From JAIVJN01 sp036732565 (lineage in GTDB: Bacteria > Acidobacteriota > Vicinamibacteria > Vicinamibacterales > UBA2999): a stretch of DNA of 12,528 bases. Under the pieces are notes generated by a model, which saw only the letters and a list, made by a program, of their open reading frames with translations, ran no database searches and was not told where the DNA came from. This document shows, piece by piece, positions 1-6,314 of the stretch. The DNA is taken from assembly GCA_036732565.1 (NCBI GenBank), contig DAINCF010000189.1, forward strand, positions 1-12,528. The letters are read 5' to 3'. Position 1 is the first letter of the stretch; the number at the start of each line of letters is the position of its first letter. The translations under genes were made by a program, and so were the position numbers.

Positions 1-2
1 GT

Positions 3-179
3 CTAGACGCGTCCGCCGAGACGCCCACGCGGCTCGATCAAGTGCACGTCTGCGCTCCGCGCCGTGAGCTCGTAGGCCGCGGTCAACCCCGCGAGCCCGC
101 CACCGGCCACCACCACGCGAACGCCGCGAAGCGCAGATGAGCCGTGCGCCGATCTCGTGGGCGCGCGTCGAACGGTCAC
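3..179 (-). pseudogene. N-terminal fragment of an FAD-dependent amine oxidase/protoporphyrinogen-oxidase-like protein, interrupted at the window edge
   Basis: Read on the minus strand, this stretch encodes a textbook FAD-binding Rossmann start: VVVAGGGLAGLTAAYEL, then VHLIEPRGRLGGRV, the dinucleotide-binding GxGxxG followed by the acidic end of beta-2 and the GG motif of amine oxidases and carotenoid desaturases. Directly after GGRV comes an in-frame TAG (positions 5-3), where family members normally continue for 400 or more residues. The stop lies inside the palindrome GTCTAGAC (1-8). Either the gene is broken here, or the first bases of the window carry a sequence or assembly-end error. The start is uncertain: GTG at 179 gives an N-terminal extension, while GTG at 116-114 begins just before the Rossmann strand. 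It is divergent from the epimerase gene. The fold assignment is fairly sure; the exact substrate cannot be told. Confidence 0.5.
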
Positions 180-190
180 GCCACCGATGT

Positions 191-196
191 TAGACT
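191..196 (+). promoter_or_regulatory. Possible -10 element of the epimerase gene
   Basis: TAGACT, preceded by GT, fits a -10 hexamer (TANNNT) and lies 14 bp before the chosen ATG at 211. A poor -35 candidate (TCGAAC, 168-173) stands 17 bp upstream. No clear Shine-Dalgarno precedes the ATG. This is inferred from sequence pattern only. Confidence 0.25.
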
Positions 197-210
197 GCCG
201 TTACCTTCGG

Positions 211-1209
211 ATGCCCACAATTCTCGTGACTGGCGGCGCGGGCTTCATTGGCTCGCACGTCACCGACGCGCTCGTCCGCCGCGGTCATCGCGTCACCGTG
301 CTGGACGATCTCAGCGGCGGCTTTCACGACAACCTCGTCGCCGGCGCGACCTTCGTCGCAGGCAGCATCACCGATGCGGCGCTGGTCGACCGCGTCTTCC
401 GTGAGCAGGCGTTCGACTACGTCTATCACCTGGCGGCGTATGCCGCCGAGGGCCTGAGTCATTTCATCAAGCGGTTCAACTACACGAACAACGTCATCGG
501 CAGCGTCAACCTGATCAACGCCTGCATCAACACCGGCGTCAAGGGGATGGTGTTCACTTCCTCGATCGCCGTGTACGGCGGGCATCCGGATCTCCCGCTG
601 CGCGAAACCGTCATGCCGCGTCCCGCGGACTCGTACGGCATCGCCAAGATGGCCATCGAGCAGGAGCTGCACGCCTGTCGCGACATCTTCGGGTTGGACT
701 TCATGATCTTCCGTCCCCACAACGTCTTCGGCGAGCGGCAGAACATCGGCGATCGCTACCGCAACGTCGTCGGCATCTTCATGAATCAGATCCTGTACGG
801 GCACGCGATGACGATCTTCGGCGACGGCACCCAGACCCGGGCCTTCACCTATATCGACGATGTGGCGCCGGTGATGGCGGAGGCGATCGAAGTACCGGCC
901 GCGTGGAATCAGACGTTCAACATCGGCGCCGCCGCGCCCTGCAGTTTGAACGATCTCGCGCGGGCCGTGGCGCAGGCGATGGACGTGGAGCCGCGCATCG
1001 TCCATCTGCCCGCGCGGCAGGAGGTTCGTCACGCGTACTCGTCGCACGACAAGCTGCGCGCGGTCCTCGGCGCGCGTCCGAGCACCGCGCTCGAGCCTGG
1101 GCTGCGCTCGATGGCCGCGTGGGTCAGGCAGCATGGCGCGCGGTCGAGCGCCCCGTTCGAGCACATCGAGGTGACGAAGAACCTCCCCGCGGCCTGGCGG
1201 CAGGCATGA
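211..1209 (+). CDS. NAD-dependent epimerase/dehydratase (extended SDR, nucleotide-sugar type)
   Basis: An extended short-chain dehydrogenase/reductase of 332 residues, the usual size for UDP-glucose 4-epimerase-like and dTDP-sugar enzymes. TGGAGFIGSH at residues 7-16 is the TGxxGxxG NAD-binding motif, and D32-D33 follow the second strand where the cofactor ribose is bound. The catalytic triad is visible as S117/S118 (FTSSIAVYG), Y142 and K146 (SYGIAKMAIE). A downstream FGDGTQTRAFTYIDDV stretch is typical of sugar-nucleotide epimerases. The frame is open from 157, but the ATG at 211 places the Rossmann strand at the N-terminus as in the family, so I chose it. It should convert a nucleotide sugar in the cytoplasm. 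Its stop overlaps the methyltransferase start (ATGA). The exact sugar (UDP-Glc, UDP-GlcA or a dTDP sugar) cannot be read from sequence. Confidence 0.9.
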   Translation: MPTILVTGGAGFIGSHVTDALVRRGHRVTVLDDLSGGFHDNLVAGATFVAGSITDAALVDRVFREQAFDYVYHLAAYAAEGLSHFIKRFNYTNNVIGSVNLINACINTGVKGMVFTSSIAVYGGHPDLPLRETVMPRPADSYGIAKMAIEQELHACRDIFGLDFMIFRPHNVFGERQNIGDRYRNVVGIFMNQILYGHAMTIFGDGTQTRAFTYIDDVAPVMAEAIEVPAAWNQTFNIGAAAPCSLNDLARAVAQAMDVEPRIVHLPARQEVRHAYSSHDKLRAVLGARPSTALEPGLRSMAAWVRQHGARSSAPFEHIEVTKNLPAAWRQA

Positions 1210-1865
1210 CGCGTCGCGACTCCGTGTATCAGGGCGCCTACCATGCCGCCCACCTCCCCGCGCACCCCGCTCGAGAAGGGGTGTGGCGCCTGATCGCCCA
1301 GTACCTGGCGCCTTGGGTACCGCCGAGCGCGCAGGTCTTGGAGATCGGCGCCGGCTACTGCCACTGGATCAACAACGTCACGGCGGCGCGCCGCGTCGCC
1401 ATCGATCTGTGGCCCGAGACCTCGAGACACGCCGCACCTGGCGTCGACGTGCGCGTGCTCGATGCGGCAACGGATCTTGGGAGCTTCGGCGATCGGGCCT
1501 TCGACGTCGTGCTCGCGTCGAACGTGCTGGAACACTTCGAACCGGATGTCGCGATGACCATCGTCGCGAGCGTCGCGAAGCTGCTGCGACCCGATGGCCG
1601 CTTCATCATCATCCAGCCAAACTTTCGTTACGCCTACCGGCACTACTTCGACGACTACACGCATCGATCCGTCTTCACCCACGAGTCGCTGGCGAGCCTG
1701 CTTCGCGCCAACGGATTCGAGATCGAGCTCTTGCGCCCGAAGTTCCTGCCCTACTCCATGCGATCTGCCAGGACGACCGTGCCGTTGTGGTTGGTCAAGG
1801 CGTACCTGATGTCGCCGATCAAGCCGATGGCTGGGCAGATGTTGATCGTCGCGAAGAGAGCCTAG
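1206..1865 (+). CDS. Class I SAM-dependent methyltransferase (Methyltransf_11/23 type)
   Basis: A 219-residue methyltransferase. Motif I is QVLEIGAGYCHW (residues 43-54), the acidic end of strand 2 is AIDLWPE (about 65-71), and FDVVLASNVLEHF (99-111) is the motif IV region usual in Methyltransf_11 proteins; LLRPDGRFIIIQPNFRYAY follows as post-motif strand. The THRSVFTHESLASLLRANGF segment resembles the H-x(n)-S-L helix of sugar and lipid methyltransferases. The ATG at 1206 overlaps the epimerase stop by four bases, so translation is probably coupled and both act on the same product. A longer reading of the frame from 903 would lie wholly inside the epimerase gene and is rejected. I infer methylation of a sugar or a glycolipid headgroup; the acceptor is not identifiable. 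Confidence 0.9.
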   Translation: MTRRDSVYQGAYHAAHLPAHPAREGVWRLIAQYLAPWVPPSAQVLEIGAGYCHWINNVTAARRVAIDLWPETSRHAAPGVDVRVLDAATDLGSFGDRAFDVVLASNVLEHFEPDVAMTIVASVAKLLRPDGRFIIIQPNFRYAYRHYFDDYTHRSVFTHESLASLLRANGFEIELLRPKFLPYSMRSARTTVPLWLVKAYLMSPIKPMAGQMLIVAKRA

Positions 1866-1892
1866 CCTTCGAGTGCCAAACCAAATACAAAT

Positions 1893-1995
1893 GCAACACA
1901 GATGGCACGGATGACACAGATGAAATTCACTTCGAGGCCGGATGAAGCTGCGAGCCAGGCGGTCGCATCTGTGCCATCTGTGTCATCTGTGTTGC
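1893..1995. repeat. Long imperfect hairpin built from ACACAGATG-type 9-bp units
   Basis: Arms at 1893-1922 and 1966-1995 (30 bases each) are complementary at 27 positions; as RNA, two of the three mismatches are G-U pairs. The loop is 43 bases (1923-1965). Each arm consists of three consecutive 9-bp variants of CACAGATGR, so the element is a short tandem array facing its own inverted copy. It fills most of the 173-bp gap between the methyltransferase and the GT2 gene. I recall similar ACACAGATG tracts in intergenic DNA of Acidobacteriota and related soil bacteria, but copy number in this genome cannot be seen. It may act as a processing site, an attenuator or a dispersed repeat. Confidence 0.8.
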
Positions 1996-2038
1996 CGTTG
2001 AACTCGCGGCCGAGAGTCAGGTCTGGCGCATAAATCGC

Positions 2039-2740
2039 ATGTACGGATCCAAGTCGGTCACCGTCGTCTTCCCGGCCTATAACGAGGAGCAGTACATCCG
2101 GTCGGCAGTTGCGGACTTCTTCATCCCCGACGTCGTCGACGAGGTGCTCGTCGTCGATAACAATTCGAAGGACGCGACGGCGGCGGAGGCGCGGCAGACC
2201 AATGCGCGTCTCGTGACGGAGTCGAAGCAGGGGTACGGCAACGCCCTGCGACGCGGGCTGCGGGAGGCGACCGGCGATCTCGTGATCCTGGCGGAGCCGG
2301 ACGGCACGTTCGTGGGCCGTGACGTGTTGAAGCTGTTGGCGTACGCGGACGACTTCGACATGGTGTGCGGCACCCGCACGACCCGCGAGCTGATTTGGGC
2401 ACAAGCGAACATGGGCTGGTTCCTGCGGATGGGGAACTGGGCCGTGGCGAAGCTGCTGCAGGTCCTCTATGGCGGACCGTCACTCAGCGACTGCGGATGC
2501 ACCTTGCGCCTGACCCACCGTACCGCGCTCAGTCGCTTTCAGGACGACCTGACGGTGGGAGGATCGCACTTCCTGCCCGAGATGGTGATTCTGGCGCTCA
2601 AGCGTGGATTGCGCGTGATCGAGGTGCCGGTGAACTATCGCGGCCGCGTCGGTGATTCGAAGATCACTGGCAGCTTGCAGGGCACGCTCAGCACCGGCTT
2701 TCGCATGATCGGCCTCATCGTGAAGTATCTCTTCAAGTGA
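2039..2740 (+). CDS. Family 2 glycosyltransferase (polyprenyl-phosphate/DPMS-like)
   Basis: A 233-residue GT-A glycosyltransferase. VTVVFPAYNEEQYI (7-20) is the family 2 nucleotide-binding start, VLVVDNNSKDAT (36-47) carries the uridine-contacting acidic residue, GYGNALRRGL (65-74) is the conserved dolichyl-phosphate-mannose-synthase-like helix, and EPDGTF (86-91) takes the place of the metal-binding DxD. The C-terminal GRVGDSKITGS resembles the RxGxSK segment of DPM1/Gtr-type enzymes. The protein lacks the C-terminal membrane helices of bactoprenol-linked GtrB, so it is probably cytosolic or peripheral. It most likely loads a sugar onto a polyprenyl phosphate for the membrane transferase coded next, whose GTG start overlaps this stop (GTGA). 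No Shine-Dalgarno is visible before the ATG. The donor sugar is unknown. Confidence 0.92.
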   Translation: MYGSKSVTVVFPAYNEEQYIRSAVADFFIPDVVDEVLVVDNNSKDATAAEARQTNARLVTESKQGYGNALRRGLREATGDLVILAEPDGTFVGRDVLKLLAYADDFDMVCGTRTTRELIWAQANMGWFLRMGNWAVAKLLQVLYGGPSLSDCGCTLRLTHRTALSRFQDDLTVGGSHFLPEMVILALKRGLRVIEVPVNYRGRVGDSKITGSLQGTLSTGFRMIGLIVKYLFK

Positions 2741-4308
2741 CAGCGGTGGCTCGTCTCGTCGTGTGTGTCGTCGCGTGCGCGGCGTATGCGACGACCATCC
2801 CAGCGTACTTCCTCAACGACGACTTCGGCGTCGTGGCGCTGCTCTCGGCGAAGCCCGCTACGTACTTCCCGCGCTGGTTCGTCACCTCGTGGATGGACAC
2901 CATCTGGGGTTTCTACCCCGACGAGATCCGTCCCTTCCCGGCGGTCTCGTACCAGCTCACCGCGTTGGCCGGCGCCGGATCGCCGATCTTGCATCACCTG
3001 CTCAACGTGGCTATTCATGCGGTCAACGGCCTGCTGGTGCTGGCGCTCGCGCGGAGCGCCGTAGGACTCGGCCCGATCGCCGCAGCCGTCGCTGCGCTCG
3101 TGTTCATCCTCTTGCCCGTGCAGACCGAGAGCGTCGCCTGGATCACTGGCCGCGTCGACAGCCTGCCGGCGCTCTTCTACCTCGGCTCGGTCCTCGCATG
3201 GGTGCGATGGCGCCAGGGCGCGCGCAGCTACCTGGTGGCCCTGGCGTTAGGCTTCGCCGCACTCTTCAGTAAGCAGAACACAATCACGCTGGTGGCGGCG
3301 CTCTTCCTCTACGACGTCATCGTCGAGCGCCGGTGGCCGCGGCCCTCATGGTCCTGGCTGTGGCCGTACCTTCCGTTCGTGGCGATCACACTGGGCTATT
3401 TGTATCTCCGCCTGGCGCTTTTCGGGGAAGTGGTGCGCGAGAGCCTGCTGACGGCGCAGGGGATGACGTACGCGATCGACGTCATGCAACGACATGCGTG
3501 GCGCGTGATCGTCGGCCATGCCTCACCGCCGTCCGCGCTCGAGGCGTTGGCGCTGGCTCTCCTGATCGCGGCGGCAGCGGCCTGCGCGCTACGCGCGCGC
3601 CGCAACATGCGACGCGGTGCAGTCCTGTACTTCGTCGTGATCTGGTGGGTGCTCGGTGTCGCGCCGGTGCTGGTCGCCGGCTACGAGTCGCCGCGCCACA
3701 TCTACCTGGCATCGGTCGCATGGGCGATGTGTGCCGGCATCGGATTCGAGTGGGCGTGGGCGGTCGGACGTACGCCAGCCGCGCGCGTCGCGGTCGTCTC
3801 GGTTGCCGTGGCGATCCTCGGCAGGTACGCCCTGCAATTGTCTGGCTCGATCGCGGATTGGAACGGACGCGCGCATGTCTCCCAACGCGCCGCTCAGGAC
3901 GTCGAGCGCGAAGCGCTCGCCGCTCCGGAAGGCACGCTGCTCATCGTCGGCGCGTCTGGCTCGGTGTGGGAGTGGGCGCTGCCGTTCGTCGTCCGCCCGC
4001 CGTTTGCGCGCGTGGATCTCACGAAGACCGTGCACATCGTGTCGCCGCGTCTGCTGCACTGCTGCCGAGGACAGTGGGAGGCGGATACGCGTCAGACCAT
4101 TGCGGCCTGGCGCGCGAGGCCTGATGCCCCACCCGTCATCGCGGTTCGTTGGAACGAGCAGACGGGCGCGCTGCTACGAACCACCGATCGCGAGACACCG
4201 GATCTACGCAGCCTCGTAACGTATCTGGCGGAGATCCCGGCGGGAGACGACATGGATCGGATCCTGTCGGGTGCATTGCAACGTCTGGTAGTGGCTGCCG
4301 CACGTTAA
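2737..4308 (+). CDS. Multi-membrane GT-C-type glycosyltransferase (GT39/TMTC-like membrane half)
   Basis: A 523-residue polytopic membrane protein. The first helix is followed by YFLNDDFGVV, with D28-D29 in the first periplasmic loop, the hallmark acidic pair of GT-C enzymes such as PMT, ArnT and TMTC proteins. RPFPAVSYQL (65-74), HHLLNVAIHAVNGLLV and PVQTESVAWITGRVDSL are very like the corresponding loops of the TMTC/GT39-like family. I count about ten or eleven hydrophobic segments up to residue 365, then a soluble C-terminal region of some 150 residues that lacks the TPR repeats common in TMTC relatives. The GTG start overlaps the GT2 stop by four bases, so the two are almost certainly co-translated: GT2 makes the lipid-linked sugar in the cytoplasm, this protein transfers it outside. 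The acceptor (protein, lipid or glycan) is not evident. Confidence 0.82.
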   Translation: MTAVARLVVCVVACAAYATTIPAYFLNDDFGVVALLSAKPATYFPRWFVTSWMDTIWGFYPDEIRPFPAVSYQLTALAGAGSPILHHLLNVAIHAVNGLLVLALARSAVGLGPIAAAVAALVFILLPVQTESVAWITGRVDSLPALFYLGSVLAWVRWRQGARSYLVALALGFAALFSKQNTITLVAALFLYDVIVERRWPRPSWSWLWPYLPFVAITLGYLYLRLALFGEVVRESLLTAQGMTYAIDVMQRHAWRVIVGHASPPSALEALALALLIAAAAACALRARRNMRRGAVLYFVVIWWVLGVAPVLVAGYESPRHIYLASVAWAMCAGIGFEWAWAVGRTPAARVAVVSVAVAILGRYALQLSGSIADWNGRAHVSQRAAQDVEREALAAPEGTLLIVGASGSVWEWALPFVVRPPFARVDLTKTVHIVSPRLLHCCRGQWEADTRQTIAAWRARPDAPPVIAVRWNEQTGALLRTTDRETPDLRSLVTYLAEIPAGDDMDRILSGALQRLVVAAAR

Positions 4309-4332
4309 AGCGCGTTGCTAATTCGTACGTAC

Positions 4333-4407
4333 GTAGCGCAGGCCTTCAGGCCTGCCACACGGTAGGCGGGCTCTCACCGCTGAGGCAGGCTTGAAGGCCT
4401 GCGCTAC
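4333..4407. repeat. Palindromic repeat with nested hairpins between convergent genes; possible bidirectional terminator
   Basis: Arms 4333-4356 and 4384-4407 (24 bases) pair along their full length, with one G-T wobble; the loop is 27 bases. Each arm is itself a palindrome (GCAGGCCT-TC-AGGCCTGC on the left, one wobble on the right), so the DNA could form either one long stem or two short ones. It lies between two genes whose 3' ends face each other (4308 and 4438). There is no T-run on either side, so if it stops transcription it does so without the usual U-tract. I associate the GTAGCGCAGGCCTTCAGGCC type with dispersed repeats in Vicinamibacteria genomes; this is recollection, not a search. 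Confidence 0.8.
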
Positions 4408-4437
4408 ATACCGCTGCGGTGATTACGCACTGCACTC

Positions 4438-5577
4438 TCAGACCCAGGTCTCCCAGGCAGCGATGGCAACCAAGACGACGGTCGCCGCCGCGGCCAGCGT
4501 CAGCGGCGACATCGCAGGCGACAGCAGAGGGAGCAGCCCGAGGAGGATGAGGCCGATCACATGGGACGTCGCGATGACCCCGGCGATTGCCCATCGAAAG
4601 AGTCCGGTGCCGACGAGATACAGCGCCGGTCCAAGCAGGAGGGCGATCAGCGTGTGGGGATCGACATGACCGGAAGGGTGCGCGAGCACCAACTCGTCCC
4701 CGACGGCCGCGACGATGATGCCGGCGACGATGGGGAGGTGCACGTACGTGTAGGCCGAGCGGGCGAGACGTCCGGGATCGGCCGACGCCGAGATCGTCGC
4801 GGTGGCGACCTCGGCGGTCGTGTCGAAATAGATCCACCACATCGCGATGCTGCCGACGAACGCCGTGACGAGCGCGGCCGCGCTCGTCCAGGTCCACTCC
4901 AGCCCCGAGAACGTGGCGCCGGTGACCAGGATCGACTCGCCGAGCGCGATGATGATGAACAGCCCGCAGCGCTCGGCCATGTGGCCGCCCTCCACGTCCC
5001 AGTCCGTGGTCGGTGACGCGCCCAGCCATGGCACCCAGAACGCCACAATCGGCGAGAGGTAGTCGAGGAACAGCGCGGCAAGCCACAATGCGAGGCGAGC
5101 GTCACCCTCGGCAGTCCCGCCAGCGATCCACAGCATGCCCGAGACCACGAGCCAGGTGAGGATGCGCTGAAAATTTCGGCGCTGCGCGGGGATGTGTCGC
5201 ACCGCCCACAACACGAATGCCGTGCGGCCCACCTGGATGGCGGCATACCCACCGGCGAACGCCAGCCCCCCGGTCGCCAGCGCCGTCGGAATCGCCGCCG
5301 ACATCAACAAGCCGATCAGCATGCACGTCAGGAGCATGAGGCGGACGGGGACCTTGTCCGGATCGAGCCAGTTGGTCGCCCACGACGTGTACATCCACGC
5401 CCACCAGACCGCCATCAGGAGCAAGCCGGTGTGGAGCATGCCGGCCGTCGAGAAGTGCTCGAGCAGGTAGTGCGACAGCTGCGTGATGGCGAACACGAAC
5501 ACCAGGTCGAAGAAGAGCTCGATCGAGGTCACGCGATGGTGACCGTGCGTTGGGCGCCCGCGAAGAAGAGTAGTCAT
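4438..5577 (-). CDS. Low temperature requirement protein A (LtrA) family membrane protein
   Basis: A 379-residue integral membrane protein. The N-terminus HRVTSIELFFDLVFVFAITQ (residues 14-33) and the central EGGHMAERCGLFIIIALGES (196-215) are the two signature blocks of the bacterial LtrA family (PF06772), named for a Listeria gene needed for growth at low temperature; the biochemical role of the family is unknown. Roughly ten to twelve hydrophobic helices span the rest, ending near the C-terminus with AAWETWV. I chose the ATG at 5577: a GGTGGGG tract lies about nine bases upstream. The frame is open five codons further to a GTG at 5592, which has no ribosome site. It is transcribed away from the two-component genes across a 59-bp divergent gap and ends facing the GT-C gene. 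Confidence 0.88.
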   Translation of the reverse strand: MTTLLRGRPTHGHHRVTSIELFFDLVFVFAITQLSHYLLEHFSTAGMLHTGLLLMAVWWAWMYTSWATNWLDPDKVPVRLMLLTCMLIGLLMSAAIPTALATGGLAFAGGYAAIQVGRTAFVLWAVRHIPAQRRNFQRILTWLVVSGMLWIAGGTAEGDARLALWLAALFLDYLSPIVAFWVPWLGASPTTDWDVEGGHMAERCGLFIIIALGESILVTGATFSGLEWTWTSAAALVTAFVGSIAMWWIYFDTTAEVATATISASADPGRLARSAYTYVHLPIVAGIIVAAVGDELVLAHPSGHVDPHTLIALLLGPALYLVGTGLFRWAIAGVIATSHVIGLILLGLLPLLSPAMSPLTLAAAATVVLVAIAAWETWV

Positions 5578-5621
5578 ACGTTGATGCCCCACCGGAGTTG
5601 GGGGCCCGCTAACGCTGTAAA

Positions 5622-5630
5622 TGCTACATT
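5622..5630 (+). promoter_or_regulatory. Extended -10-like element placing transcription start at or near the response regulator ATG
   Basis: TGCTACATT reads as an extended -10 (TGN plus TACATT). Its last base is six bases before the ATG at 5637, so transcription would begin on or next to the start codon; no Shine-Dalgarno precedes the ATG. It is embedded in a TGTA-aatgc-TACA palindrome (5616-5628), which could be a regulator site. No good -35 is seen. Confidence 0.35.
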
Positions 5631-5636
5631 CCTTTC

Positions 5637-6314
5637 ATGCGCGTGCTCGTCGTCGAGGACGACCGCACCATTGCGGACTTCGTGGCCGGCGGTCTCCGTC
5701 AGGAAGGCTTTGTGGTCGACCTCGCGGACAACGGCGTTGCCGGGCTCGACCTCGCGCAGACCAGTACCTACGACGCGGCCGTCGTGGACGTAATGCTGCC
5801 GCGGCTGGACGGCCTGAGCCTCGTGGCGGCCTTGCGCCGCGCAGGTGTGCAGACGCCCGTGCTCTTTCTCAGCGCCCGGCACTCCGTCGACGATCGCGTG
5901 AAGGGGTTGCAGACCGGTGGTGACGACTACCTGGCCAAACCGTTCGCGTTTGCTGAGCTGCTGGCGCGTCTTCATGCCTTGACCCGGCGCGGCAAGATGA
6001 CGACGGAGCCGACCCGCTTCACGCTCGCCGATCTCACCATGGACCTGACGACGCGGCGAGTGCAGCGAGGCGACAACGTCACCATCGATCTCCGTCCCCG
6101 CGAATTCGCGCTGCTCGAGCTGCTCATGCGCCATGCGGGCAAGGTCGTGTCGAAGACGATGATTCTGTCGCACATCTGGAACTACAGCTTCGATCCAGGC
6201 ACCAACGTCGTCGATGTGCTCGTCTTCCGCCTGCGCGACAGGATCGACAAGCCCTTCGAGCCCAAGCTGCTGCACACGGTGCGAGGCATCGGCTATGTCC
6301 TCAAGGTCGCCTGA
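5637..6314 (+). CDS. OmpR/PhoB-family response regulator
   Basis: A 225-residue two-domain transcription regulator. The receiver domain (about 1-115) has the acidic pocket E7-D8-D9, phosphoacceptor D51 (VVDVMLPRLDG), switch S79 (LFLSAR) and K101 (DDYLAKPF). The winged-helix DNA-binding domain occupies about 129-225, with LRPREFALLELLMRHAGKVV and the C-terminal TVRGIGYVLKV hairpin typical of OmpR/PhoB. All catalytic residues are present, so it should be phosphorylated by the sensor kinase coded immediately downstream with a 20-base overlap. Within the OmpR group the sequence is close to CusR/CopR/QseB-like regulators, but the signal cannot be assigned. The gene starts 59 bp from the divergent LtrA gene, with a palindrome in between. 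Confidence 0.95.
   Translation: MRVLVVEDDRTIADFVAGGLRQEGFVVDLADNGVAGLDLAQTSTYDAAVVDVMLPRLDGLSLVAALRRAGVQTPVLFLSARHSVDDRVKGLQTGGDDYLAKPFAFAELLARLHALTRRGKMTTEPTRFTLADLTMDLTTRRVQRGDNVTIDLRPREFALLELLMRHAGKVVSKTMILSHIWNYSFDPGTNVVDVLVFRLRDRIDKPFEPKLLHTVRGIGYVLKVA
6283..6286 (+). promoter_or_regulatory. Ribosome binding site fixing the kinase start
   Basis: GAGG eight bases before the ATG at 6295, inside the last codons of the response regulator gene. It supports the overlapping start over the earlier in-frame ATG at 6214, which would add 27 residues of serine-rich out-of-frame translation. Confidence 0.6.

Noticed and set aside
190..1164. A 324-codon minus-strand frame opposite the epimerase
   Set aside because: It mirrors the codons of a clear SDR gene and has no motif of its own.
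903..1205. N-terminal extension of the methyltransferase frame into the epimerase gene
   Set aside because: The extra 101 codons are arginine-rich out-of-frame translation of the epimerase; the ATG at 1206 begins a normal-length methyltransferase.
1893..1995. A CRISPR array from repeated ACACAGATG units
   Set aside because: Units are 9 bp, directly abutting and without spacers; the region is a hairpin of short tandem repeats.
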